From Bacteroidota bacterium (GTDB taxonomy: Bacteria > Bacteroidota > Bacteroidia > Chitinophagales > Saprospiraceae), in the NCBI GenBank assembly GCA_018969455.1, contig JAGWYI010000165.1, positions 1 to 8,256 on the forward strand: a stretch of 8,256 nucleotides of DNA, written 5' to 3'. Position 1 is the first letter of the stretch. Each line of letters opens with the position of its first letter. The translations under genes were made by a program, and so were the position numbers. The notes under the pieces were generated by a model. The model saw only the letters and a program-made list of their open reading frames with translations, had not been told where the DNA came from and ran no database searches. Positions 1-6,641 of the stretch are shown one piece after another.

Positions 1-458
1 TGTTTTAACGGGGAGATATCTTCTATAGGATTATCATTCAAATATAAAACCTCTAATTTTGCTAAATTTGATAAAGGAGTTATATCTCTTATGTTGTTTT
101 TTGTTATGTCAAGAAATTTTAAATTTGTTAATTTGGCTAGATGTTTAATGTCAAGTGGTTTATCTAAGTTTGAGAAAACTTGGCCAATTATTAATTTTTC
201 TAAATTAACAAGTTTTTTAATTTTATTTGGAATTTTTGAAAACGAATTTATCCCACCAGGATTTTGAGAGCCATTCATAAATATTAAATCATCATCATCG
301 TCCATTTCTTCATATAATTCGGATAGGTTAAGTTCCTTCAACCAAAATAGTTCAAATAATTCCTCAGGTAACTCTGTCAAGCCACAATTTCCCAAATCAA
401 GTTTGGTTGATTTAGTTTTTTTGTTTTCTATAATAAGATTTTGGGCTAATTCTGACAT
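1..458 (-). CDS. Leucine-rich-repeat protein, N-terminal part (runs off window edge)
   Basis: Reading the minus strand from the ATG at 458 gives 152 codons plus two bases with no stop before the window edge, so the 3' part is missing. The protein begins MSELAQNLIIENKKTKSTK and continues into leucine-rich repeats. An initial repeat lies at about residues 18-45 (LDLGNCGLTELPEEL). An acidic insert with five aspartates follows at 53-57. Regular 22-residue SDS22-like repeats cover about 83-152, with equivalent leucines at 107, 129 and 151 and the pattern LxxLxxLxLxxNxIxDIxPL. No signal peptide is visible, so it is probably cytoplasmic. From memory, this type of N-terminus heads bacterial Roc-COR (Roco) GTPases and other multidomain LRR proteins, but the effector part lies outside the window, so no function is assigned. 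The gene is strikingly AT-rich (56 of the first 240 bases are G or C by my count), unlike its neighbours. It lies 47 nt downstream of lysA on the same strand. Confidence 0.85.
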   Translation of the reverse strand, partial: MSELAQNLIIENKKTKSTKLDLGNCGLTELPEELFELFWLKELNLSELYEEMDDDDDLIFMNGSQNPGGINSFSKIPNKIKKLVNLEKLIIGQVFSNLDKPLDIKHLAKLTNLKFLDITKNNIRDITPLSNLAKLEVLYLNDNPIEDISPLK

Positions 459-505
459 TTTATTGAAATTTAAGTTAAAATATAGTTGTGGTTTCCCCCG
501 CAGCC

Positions 506-1738
506 CTACAACGCAATCTCCACCTGATTCCGTACCAAATCGGCTACGGTTTCACGTTTGCGGATCAAATGCGCCTTGCCTTCATAAATCAATACCTCCG
601 CCGGGCGCGGGCGCGAATTGTAATTGGAAGCCATCATCCAGCCATAGGCGCCGGCGTTGTAAAAGGCCAAAATATCACCCTCCACCACCTCGGCAATGCG
701 GCGATCACTGCCAAAAGTATCGGTCTCGCAAATGTTGCCCACCACCGTATATATCCGGGGTTTGAAACCGGGTTCCGTTACATTTACAATCTTATGGTAA
801 CTTCCATAAAACATGGGCCTGATCAAATGGTTCAATCCCGTATTCAAACCCACAAAGGTGGTGGAAGTGGTTTGCTTCACCAAAGTGCATTGTGCAAACA
901 AATACCCCGATTCACTCACCAGATACTTGCCTGGCTCAAACATCAAGGTCAGATCGCGCCCGTATTCCGCACAAAACTCGGCAAAACGTGTGCTCAACTT
1001 TTCGCCCAGCTCCTCTACATCGGTTTCGATATCCTCTGTTTTATATGGCACCTTAAATCCGCTACCCAAATCAATGTATTCCAGCGCTGGAAATTTGCGC
1101 GCCGCCTCAAACAAAATTTCTGCTCCGCGCAAAAACACATCCACATCCAGAATATCCGATCCGGTATGCATGTGCAAACCGGCAATATGAAGCCCCTGGC
1201 TCTCTACCACCCGCAACACATGCGGCAATTGGTGTATGCTGATGCCAAATTTGGAATCAATATGCCCCACACTGATTTTTTCATTCCCGCCCGCCATCAA
1301 ATGCGGATTGATTCGAAGGCAAACCGGCACCTCCTTATGGTTCAAACCCCAGTTTTCGAGCATCGGAATGGCATCAATGTTAATTTTTACCCCCAGTTTA
1401 ACCGCCTCGTCAAACTCTTCAATGCCCGCAAAATTGGGCGTGTACAAAATATCTTCCGGCGAAAAGCCTGCCATCAATCCCAATTGAACCTCCTGAATCG
1501 AAACACAATCAAGCCCCGCTCCCCATTGACGAAACAAGCGCATCACTGCCAAATTGGTGAGCGCCTTGCAGGCATAATGAATATGCACCTTCGGGTAGCT
1601 AAACGCCTTGGTGATCCGCTCGTATTGACGTTGCATCACTGCAGCATCATACACATAAAGCGGGGTTCCATGCGTTTTACAAAGTTCCAATGGGTCTATT
1701 CCACCCTCAAATTGGTATTTTCCGTTTGTTATTTCCAC
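506..1738 (-). CDS. lysA: Diaminopimelate decarboxylase (LysA)
   Basis: This 410-residue protein is a PLP-dependent fold-type III decarboxylase that converts meso-2,6-diaminopimelate to L-lysine and CO2 in the cytoplasm, the last step of lysine synthesis. The length is normal for the family. Visible motifs, in order: HIHYACKALTN with the PLP lysine at K58; HMHTGSD (189-195), the usual H-x-GS site; DLGSGFKVPY (223-232), equivalent to the glycine-rich phosphate-binding loop; EPGKYLV (268-274); NICETD (335-340), carrying the active-site Cys337 and Glu338; and GAYGWMMASNYNSRPRP (363-379), the C-terminal substrate/PLP motif. ACKALTN instead of the more usual YAVKAN is, as I recall, normal for Bacteroidota. 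The start is GTG (1736-1738): an in-frame TAA lies at 1778-1780, there is no ATG between them, and the next internal ATG is codon 35. The gene is divergent from the sigma factor gene. A candidate -7 element lies about 70 nt upstream. Confidence 0.95.
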   Translation of the reverse strand: MEITNGKYQFEGGIDPLELCKTHGTPLYVYDAAVMQRQYERITKAFSYPKVHIHYACKALTNLAVMRLFRQWGAGLDCVSIQEVQLGLMAGFSPEDILYTPNFAGIEEFDEAVKLGVKINIDAIPMLENWGLNHKEVPVCLRINPHLMAGGNEKISVGHIDSKFGISIHQLPHVLRVVESQGLHIAGLHMHTGSDILDVDVFLRGAEILFEAARKFPALEYIDLGSGFKVPYKTEDIETDVEELGEKLSTRFAEFCAEYGRDLTLMFEPGKYLVSESGYLFAQCTLVKQTTSTTFVGLNTGLNHLIRPMFYGSYHKIVNVTEPGFKPRIYTVVGNICETDTFGSDRRIAEVVEGDILAFYNAGAYGWMMASNYNSRPRPAEVLIYEGKAHLIRKRETVADLVRNQVEIAL

Positions 1739-1779
1739 TTTTTTATGTTTTTTGGTACATGAATACCTGAAAAATGCTT

Positions 1780-1812
1780 ATTTTGCTTTCCCCAAATAAG
1801 GGAGGGCAAAAT
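1780..1812. repeat. Imperfect inverted repeat between lysA and the sigma factor gene
   Basis: The left arm ATTTTGCTTTCCC (1780-1792) and the right arm GGGAGGGCAAAAT (1800-1812) flank a 7-nt centre. As DNA, 11 of 13 arm positions are complementary. In a plus-strand transcript the two mismatches become G-U wobbles, giving an uninterrupted 13-bp stem. A second, mutually exclusive pairing is CTTATTT (1777-1783) with AAATAAG (1794-1800). No T-run follows on either strand, so it is not a typical terminator. It could be a shared operator or a structured leader. Confidence 0.6.
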
Positions 1813-1814
1813 TA
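1807..1814 (-). promoter_or_regulatory. Candidate lysA -7 promoter element
   Basis: Read on the minus strand, these bases are TAATTTTG, an exact match to the Bacteroidota sigma-A -7 consensus TAnnTTTG. It would place transcription start near 1800 and a leader of about 60 nt before the lysA GTG. At the usual 19-nt spacing the -33 position reads GTGC instead of TTTG, so the upstream box is poor. The element sits inside the right arm of the 1780-1812 dyad. Confidence 0.35.
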
Positions 1815-1895
1815 ATAGAATTTGAGGCTGCGCGCACCATAAATTCAAAAACTTGCATCCTTACAGATAGATGCTCCCAACAAAGCAATTTTCAA

Positions 1896-2423
1896 ATGTC
1901 TGAACAGGATTTGCTCGAACGCCTGCGCGCGCAAGACCGCAGCGCACAAAAACTGATTTATGAGCGGTACGCTGCCCTGATGTTTTCGGTGTGCAGGCGC
2001 TACCTGAAATCGCGCGAGGATGCCGAAGATGCACTGGTGAGTGGAATGTACAAGGTTTTTACCCTCATAGATACCTACACTGGCGCAGGCAGTTTCGAAG
2101 GCTGGATCCGGCGGGTGATGGTTAATGAAGCGCTCATGAAACTGCGCAAAAACCAACCGCTGGTGTTTCCCGGCGACGATGGTCTATTGCCCGAAAGTTC
2201 GGATTCCTTTTCCATCGAAGCCGAAATCTCGGCACGCGAAATCCTGGAACTCCTCGATCAATTGCCCAATGGCTACCGAACCGTTTTTAACCTGTATGTG
2301 CTGGAAGGCATGAAACACCACGAAATCGCCGAAATGCTCGGCATATCCATCAATACCAGCAAGTCGCAATTGCTTCTTGCCAAAGAAAAACTGCGCAGCC
2401 TCCTCAAAAAGAAAGGCTTTTAA
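1896..2423 (+). CDS. RNA polymerase ECF-type sigma-70 factor
   Basis: This 175-residue protein is an extracytoplasmic-function sigma factor, which directs RNA polymerase to its own promoter set. Region 2 spans about residues 21-86: LIYERYAALMFSVCRRYL, then SREDAEDALVSGMYKVF (core-binding helix) and GSFEGWIRRVMVNEALMKLRK (-10 recognition). An acidic linker (about 87-112) carries no extra domain. Region 4 spans about 116-170, from LPNGYRTVFNLYVLEGM into the helix-turn-helix HHEIAEMLGISINTSKSQLL, which reads the -35 element. The TSKSQL recognition helix is usual for the Bacteroidota sub-group. Length and two-domain layout are normal for ECF factors. ATG at 1896 begins right before the conserved SEQDLLERL helix. 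A small membrane protein follows 60 nt downstream and is the likely cognate anti-sigma factor. The target regulon cannot be read from the window. Confidence 0.95.
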   Translation: MSEQDLLERLRAQDRSAQKLIYERYAALMFSVCRRYLKSREDAEDALVSGMYKVFTLIDTYTGAGSFEGWIRRVMVNEALMKLRKNQPLVFPGDDGLLPESSDSFSIEAEISAREILELLDQLPNGYRTVFNLYVLEGMKHHEIAEMLGISINTSKSQLLLAKEKLRSLLKKKGF

Positions 2424-2483
2424 ACTGCTCAAAACCAACTAATTGAACCCAATCCTTGTTGAACACCCTTTATAAATAGCACC

Positions 2484-2705
2484 ATGCCGGATCTATTTGA
2501 TTTTTTCAAGGAAAACGAATCCAAACTCTACGAAGCGCCCTCCGACCAGGCCTGGAAACGCATCGAGAAAAAACTGGAGCGCCGAAAATTGGGGCTCCGT
2601 CGCGAAATCCCATTCCTGCAACCAGGAACCGTGGCGCTGATACTCGTATTTCTGCTTTTCACAGCCATTATTGTCTATTATTTTGTGAAACACGGTACAA
2701 AATAA
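2484..2705 (+). CDS. Small single-pass membrane protein, probable anti-sigma factor
   Basis: This protein has 73 residues. Residues 1-47 are charged and probably cytoplasmic: MPDLFDFFKENESKLYEAPS, then AWKRIEKKLERRKLGLRRE. One hydrophobic helix covers about 48-68 (TVALILVFLLFTAIIVYYF), followed by a five-residue tail. The basic residues before the helix predict N-in, C-out topology. The pattern of a helix, then PSDQAW, then RIEKKL resembles the N-terminal sigma-binding part of the small membrane proteins that follow ECF sigma genes in Bacteroidota, and position directly after the sigma gene supports that role. It has no cysteine and a single histidine (H70), so it is not a zinc-binding (ZAS) anti-sigma factor. 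The virtual absence of a periplasmic sensor domain is odd. The anti-sigma role is an inference from position and shape; the membrane topology is read from the sequence. Confidence 0.75.
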   Translation: MPDLFDFFKENESKLYEAPSDQAWKRIEKKLERRKLGLRREIPFLQPGTVALILVFLLFTAIIVYYFVKHGTK

Positions 2706-2911
2706 TAGAAATCTTTTAAAAAATTAAAAAAAAACGTTTTATATATTTTAATAAATCAAATAATATACATTTTTACCTTTTAAAACGCCCAGTGCGCATT
2801 GGGTGGAGCTCTTTTTCGCTACCTTTCGCCGGTAATGGTAACACTTTCGGTCGCCAACCTGCGCTTTTACCCAGATTGTGCTGCATCGAAAGGCAACTTC
2901 GCTTGTAAACA
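2706..2911. other. Intergenic region before the glycosyltransferase operon, with a short palindrome
   Basis: No gene is supported here. The first 80 bases are very AT-rich and include TACATTTT at 2766-2773, a seven-of-eight match to the Bacteroidota -7 element but with no clear -33 box at the right spacing. At 2788-2803 lies CCCAGTGCGCATTGGG, a 16-bp palindrome with one mismatched pair. From 2804 on the DNA returns to normal composition; CCTTTCG (2822-2828) and CGAAAGG (2887-2893) could pair in a leader. An in-frame TAA at 2906-2908 shows that the next gene cannot start upstream of 2912. Confidence 0.45.
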
Positions 2912-5125
2912 ATGGCAAAATCCGGCAAACCTACACCCAAGAAAAATATTCAGGAAAAAAAAGCACCCGTCACGCAGGCGCCCGCCGCGCCGCGCGACTG
3001 GTTGCCCGATTCTTTAACGCCTAAAATGACCAAAACCCAATCCTACAGTTTCTGGGGATTGGCTGCCCTGGGGCTGCTGGTGATGATTGTCCTCTCTCTG
3101 GGCAGCGGCATCAACGCCGACGACAAGTTCCAATGCGATTATTCCAAAAAGCTCGTCAATTATTACGGCACTTTTGGTAAGGATACAGCCGCTCTCAACA
3201 TCCCCGATGGCAACATGCATCTCTATGGCGGTTTTTTCGAAATCGTAACCGGTTTTGCCAACAAAGCCCTCGGTTTCGACCAAAGCATGCTGGCATACCA
3301 CCAGGTGCGCAATGTCACCAGCGCCACCCTGGCCTGGGTGGCCATGCTATGTACCGCATTGCTTGCGTACACCATCGCCGGTTGGCAGGCGGGCCTGTTT
3401 ACCCTCATTTTGATGCTGGTATCGCCCCGATTTGTCGGCGACGGTTTCATGAATCCCAAAGACATACCCTTTGCCGCCGGTTATATGATGGCCCTCTATA
3501 ATATGGTAGCGGTATTGAATCGAATGCCCAATCCGCGACGCTGGAATCTGATTGGCCTGGCCGCCGGATTGGCCATTGCGCTGGCCATTCGTGCGGGCGG
3601 TTTGCTTTCTTTCGCTATTTTGTTCCTGTTTGCCGGCCTGCATTTTTTGCTCAAAAACGGCGGGTTTTCAGCATTTTCCAATTCAAAAAGTTTGAGCCGT
3701 TATTTGCTTGTTTTCGGCTCGGTTGCGGTTGCAGGATATTTGGTCGCCCTCCTGTTTTGGCCATTCGCCTTGCAAAAACCGTTTTCTAACCCCTTTGTAG
3801 CCTTGTCAAAATTTTCCGACCTCGAAGTGAAAATCCGCGTGCTTTTTGAGGGCGAGAATACAATGTCCGACAAAACGCCCTGGTATTACCCCCTCAAGTG
3901 GATTTTTTACACCATTCCACTTGGGGTAATTGTTGGCTTTTTCGGAAGCCTTCTAATGGCTCCGCGTTTGATGCGCCACTATAACCGATTGTGGATTGCC
4001 CTTGTGTTCTTCGCGGGCATTTTCCCCGTATTTTACGTAATTTATAAAAACTCGGTGATTCACGACGGCTGGCGACATTTAACCTTTGCCTATCCGCCCA
4101 TCGCTTTGGCTGCCGGTTTGTTCTGGAACGAACTGACCCAACTGTTTCAGGGTAAAAAGCCTCTTCAATATGCGGTAATGGCCGCCATGGGCCTATCGAT
4201 CATCGATGCGGCCGCCTTCATCGGCATGAATCCGCAATATCCGTATGTGTATTTCAACCCGATGGCAGGCGGTATAAAAGGGGCCTTCGGCAAATACGAA
4301 ACCGATTATTGGGGAATTAGCACCCGCCAGGGCATTGAATGGCTCGAAAAACAAGGCATTTTGCGACCCGATATGCAGGAAACGGTGATTATTGCCACCA
4401 ATATGTATTATTCCACCCGACAATTGACGGCCAAATACGGCGATAAGGTTAAAATAAAATACCTGAAATGGGAAAAACGCTGCGACGACGCCTGGGATTA
4501 TGCACTGTATCCGACTCGTTTCCTCGATGGCGCAACCCTTCAAAAGGGCTTCTGGCCCCCCGATAACACCGTACACATGGTACAAGCCAACGGCGTACCC
4601 TTGCTCGCGGTATTAAAAGATAATGGCCGAAATTGCGCCCTGGGCATGGCTGCCATGAAAGTCAATGACTTGCCCAACGCCATCGAACTTTTTAAAAAAG
4701 AACTTGCCAACGTGCCCGACAACGACCTCGCCTGGGTAAACCTCGCGCAATGCTACATCAACAGCAACCTATTGGAAGAAGCCAAAGCAGCAGCAAACAA
4801 AGCGCTGGAAATAAGCCCCGACGACGCACAGGCCAACAACCTCATCGGCATGTACTGGATGTACAAGGAAGATGCCGCCAAAGCAAAAGCCCAGTTCGAA
4901 TTATCCATCAAACGGGAAGCCTCCAACCCCAGCGCCTGGTATTACCTGGCCATCATCGCCAAACAACAAAACGACACCCAAACCGCCCTTAACGACCTGA
5001 TGAAAGCCATCCAGATCGCGCCAAATTTCCGCCCGGCATACGAAATGTCTGCGCAAATTTATGAAGCAACCGGAAACCCTTCCGCCGCCCAACAATTCCG
5101 GGCCGCTTTGGGGCAAATGAAATAA
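2912..5125 (+). CDS. GT-C-type membrane glycosyltransferase with C-terminal TPR domain
   Basis: This 737-residue protein has three parts. Residues 1-44 are a Lys/Pro/Ala-rich cytoplasmic tail. Residues about 46-440 hold roughly 11 transmembrane helices. Residues 441-737 are soluble and end in four or five TPRs from about 574 (units near 607, 641, 675 and 707, each with the W/Y-L-A pattern and a closing Pro). The GT-C features are an acidic pair, D70-D71, in the first loop after helix 1 (NADDKF), where catalytic acidic residues of GT-C enzymes lie; MNPKDIPFAAG (180-190); HDGWRHLTF (384-392); and YFNPMAGG (447-454) with ETDYWGISTR (464-473). The last blocks resemble proteins annotated as family-39-like or ArnT-like glycosyltransferases. 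Such enzymes usually transfer sugars from polyprenyl-phosphate carriers on the outer face of the inner membrane; donor and acceptor are unknown here. A TAA six bases upstream fixes 2912 as the earliest start. A methyltransferase gene follows after 28 nt. Confidence 0.85.
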   Translation: MAKSGKPTPKKNIQEKKAPVTQAPAAPRDWLPDSLTPKMTKTQSYSFWGLAALGLLVMIVLSLGSGINADDKFQCDYSKKLVNYYGTFGKDTAALNIPDGNMHLYGGFFEIVTGFANKALGFDQSMLAYHQVRNVTSATLAWVAMLCTALLAYTIAGWQAGLFTLILMLVSPRFVGDGFMNPKDIPFAAGYMMALYNMVAVLNRMPNPRRWNLIGLAAGLAIALAIRAGGLLSFAILFLFAGLHFLLKNGGFSAFSNSKSLSRYLLVFGSVAVAGYLVALLFWPFALQKPFSNPFVALSKFSDLEVKIRVLFEGENTMSDKTPWYYPLKWIFYTIPLGVIVGFFGSLLMAPRLMRHYNRLWIALVFFAGIFPVFYVIYKNSVIHDGWRHLTFAYPPIALAAGLFWNELTQLFQGKKPLQYAVMAAMGLSIIDAAAFIGMNPQYPYVYFNPMAGGIKGAFGKYETDYWGISTRQGIEWLEKQGILRPDMQETVIIATNMYYSTRQLTAKYGDKVKIKYLKWEKRCDDAWDYALYPTRFLDGATLQKGFWPPDNTVHMVQANGVPLLAVLKDNGRNCALGMAAMKVNDLPNAIELFKKELANVPDNDLAWVNLAQCYINSNLLEEAKAAANKALEISPDDAQANNLIGMYWMYKEDAAKAKAQFELSIKREASNPSAWYYLAIIAKQQNDTQTALNDLMKAIQIAPNFRPAYEMSAQIYEATGNPSAAQQFRAALGQMK

Positions 5126-5153
5126 ACAAACCGTCCAATTTTATAACAACATC

Positions 5154-5969
5154 GTGAATTTTAAACTCTTGTTCCCCACTTTCCGAAACCGCTACTTGTT
5201 TGTAAAATCCCGATTGGCGGCGCTCGCAAAGGACCACGCGTTCCACAAAGGCCTGAATTTGGGCACCGGTGAAGGGGATTATGACCAGATGGTGGCTGCC
5301 TATTGCGCACAACTCATTGGTTGTGACGTCAATGAGGAAGACCTCGCACATGCACGCGCGCTCAACAAAAGCGTGTTGAACCTGCATTACGAAGTGAACA
5401 ATGCTCTTAATTTAAGCTACCCGGATGCCTGCTTCGATTTGCTGATTTCCTGCGAAGTGATTGAACATGTGGGCCAACCCGCTCAAATGATGCTCGAAAT
5501 TGGCCGTGTGCTCAAACCCGGCGCTTTTGCAATTATGACCTTCCCCAGCCGCGAATTCCCGTTTACCTACGATCCCGTCAACAGAATAGGACATTGGACC
5601 GGCAAAAAAAATCCCGAATACCTGATCGCTCAAGGCGCTTACGCTTTCGGTCACGAATACCTCATCGGTTCAACCGAATTCAAACAATGGGCCGATGAAG
5701 CCGGATTGGAAATTGTCGAATTTCGAGGCCTGAGCAGATACCTGGTAGGTTTGCTGGAGATGTACTGGACCGGATGGGTGCAGCGTATTTTTAAGAAAAA
5801 TGCCCGCAACGTTACGGAAGACGCCAAAGGAAGCCTTTCTGTAAGACCTGCTTCCGCCAAGGACCCCGCACTCGCCTTTGTAACCGATGCCCTGCTTTGG
5901 ATCGATCGAAATTTGTTTGCCTGGACCCACCACAGCGTGGGAAAAGGTATTGTTTTACGTAAAATTTAA
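5154..5969 (+). CDS. Class I SAM-dependent methyltransferase
   Basis: This 271-residue protein has a Rossmann-like SAM-binding domain of the Methyltransf_11 type. Motif I is LNLGTGEGDYD (34-44). The acidic residue that binds the SAM ribose is probably D58 in IGCDVNEEDL. The motif IV/V region is CFDLLISCEVIEHVGQP (93-109, with the frequent E-H pair at 104-105). LEIGRVLKPGAFAIMTFPS is the usual post-core strand and helix. No transmembrane segment or signal peptide is evident, so it should act in the cytoplasm or at the membrane surface. The GTG start at 5154 is chosen because the next ATG (codon 46) would remove motif I, and no better start lies in the 28-nt gap after the glycosyltransferase. 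The C-terminal 100 residues are not diagnostic. The substrate is unknown; the neighbouring glycosyltransferase suggests a sugar, lipid-linked glycan or a precursor, which is inference only. Confidence 0.88.
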   Translation: MNFKLLFPTFRNRYLFVKSRLAALAKDHAFHKGLNLGTGEGDYDQMVAAYCAQLIGCDVNEEDLAHARALNKSVLNLHYEVNNALNLSYPDACFDLLISCEVIEHVGQPAQMMLEIGRVLKPGAFAIMTFPSREFPFTYDPVNRIGHWTGKKNPEYLIAQGAYAFGHEYLIGSTEFKQWADEAGLEIVEFRGLSRYLVGLLEMYWTGWVQRIFKKNARNVTEDAKGSLSVRPASAKDPALAFVTDALLWIDRNLFAWTHHSVGKGIVLRKI

Positions 5970-5970
5970 A

Positions 5971-6588
5971 ATGTATAAAAACATGATTTTAAATTTTTTT
6001 AAAAAAAACTCCGCAAGCCTACTCTTGGCCACACTGCTCTTCTCTGCCTGCGAACCGGCAAAATTTGACCTCCATTTTTACTTGACCCTGAATGGAACAA
6101 GCGGGGTGCCAATTACTGATGGGATGGTTGCCTTGCAATTCAACGGCGTGACACCCTTCCCGTTTACCGAGCCCGACGGACGCGGCATCGTTTCGTACCG
6201 TGGCTTACCCGGCAAATACCTCGATGACAGCATCCGATTGGTGTATCAACCAACTGGAAACAGACGTTATCGGGTGGTCGATCAAAGTGCTTATACCGCC
6301 CAAAACGTCAAAAATATTTATTTCTCCATCGATTTTCCATCCGATAACACCTCTTTCGAATGGTCTTTGCGCGACGCTGCCGGAAATGGCATTGAAGGCG
6401 CAACCGTTAAAGCGATGGATGGTAAATTTACGGTACAAACAGGCGCAAATGGATATTTCACCTTAAGTTTGCCCAAACCTGCCGGTGAAAAAGTGTTGTT
6501 TACCATTGAAAAAGACGGCAAAACACTGCTCAACCGCGAAATTGAAATTGCGCCAGAATACCGGCGCCTGACCATTGACAATCAATAA
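5971..6588 (+). CDS. Small lipoprotein with two beta-sandwich-like domains
   Basis: This protein has 205 residues. The N-terminus has two lysines (K11, K12), a hydrophobic stretch (16-26) and Cys27 in LLFSACEP, a plausible type II signal peptide with lipidation at Cys27. The mature part holds two similar modules. The first (about 32-122) contains GVPITDGMVALQFNG and EPDGRGIVSYRGLPGKY. The second (about 127-201) contains LRDAAGNGIEGATVKA and TGANGYFTLSLPKPAGE. The second matches the carboxypeptidase-regulatory-like/CNA-B pattern D-x-x-G-x-x-I-x-G-A-x-V ... G-x-F-x-L, a seven-stranded binding or structural fold without catalytic residues. It begins one base after the methyltransferase stop, so it is almost certainly co-transcribed with it. 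ATG 5971 is chosen over in-frame codons inside the methyltransferase gene because it gives a proper signal peptide; ATG 5983 is possible too. The lipoprotein nature is fairly sure; the role is unknown. Confidence 0.8.
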   Translation: MYKNMILNFFKKNSASLLLATLLFSACEPAKFDLHFYLTLNGTSGVPITDGMVALQFNGVTPFPFTEPDGRGIVSYRGLPGKYLDDSIRLVYQPTGNRRYRVVDQSAYTAQNVKNIYFSIDFPSDNTSFEWSLRDAAGNGIEGATVKAMDGKFTVQTGANGYFTLSLPKPAGEKVLFTIEKDGKTLLNREIEIAPEYRRLTIDNQ

Positions 6589-6595
6589 ATTACTA

Positions 6596-6635
6596 CTTCC
6601 TGTCTTGTCCGTAATCCAATCGAAAAACCAGGAAG
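6596..6635. repeat. Inverted repeat downstream of the lipoprotein gene
   Basis: CTTCCTG (6596-6602) and CAGGAAG (6629-6635) are perfect 7-bp complements separated by 26 nt, starting 8 nt after the lipoprotein stop codon. No T-run follows. It may be an mRNA 3'-end structure or chance. Confidence 0.35.
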
Positions 6636-6641
6636 AGGGCT

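Noticed and set aside
403..765. Plus-strand frame encoding a proline-rich peptide
   Set aside because: It straddles the LRR gene start and the lysA 3' end on the opposite strand and shows low-complexity Pro/Arg composition typical of a shadow frame.
488..1762. Long plus-strand open frame (424 codons) covering lysA
   Set aside because: It lies antisense to lysA, which carries every expected catalytic motif. The predicted protein has no recognisable domain; such open antisense frames are common opposite biased coding sequence.
1816..1851. Plus-strand sigma-A promoter for the ECF sigma gene
   Set aside because: TAGAATTTG at 1816-1824 has a 3-nt instead of 2-nt interval and no TTTG box 19 nt upstream; the TTTG at 1821-1824 has no -7 element at the right distance downstream.
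2706..2760. Possible intrinsic terminator after the anti-sigma gene
   Set aside because: The stretch is A/T-rich with weak AAAACGTTTT self-complementarity, but has no GC-rich stem followed by a T-run.
2799..3017. Small frame overlapping the glycosyltransferase start
   Set aside because: It ends inside the glycosyltransferase gene in another frame, turns into an Arg/Pro-rich shadow, and has no signal peptide or domain.
5887..5970. Earlier in-frame start for the lipoprotein inside the methyltransferase gene
   Set aside because: It would put 28 residues before a well-formed lipoprotein signal peptide and overlap the upstream coding sequence; ATG 5971 directly after the methyltransferase stop fits better.
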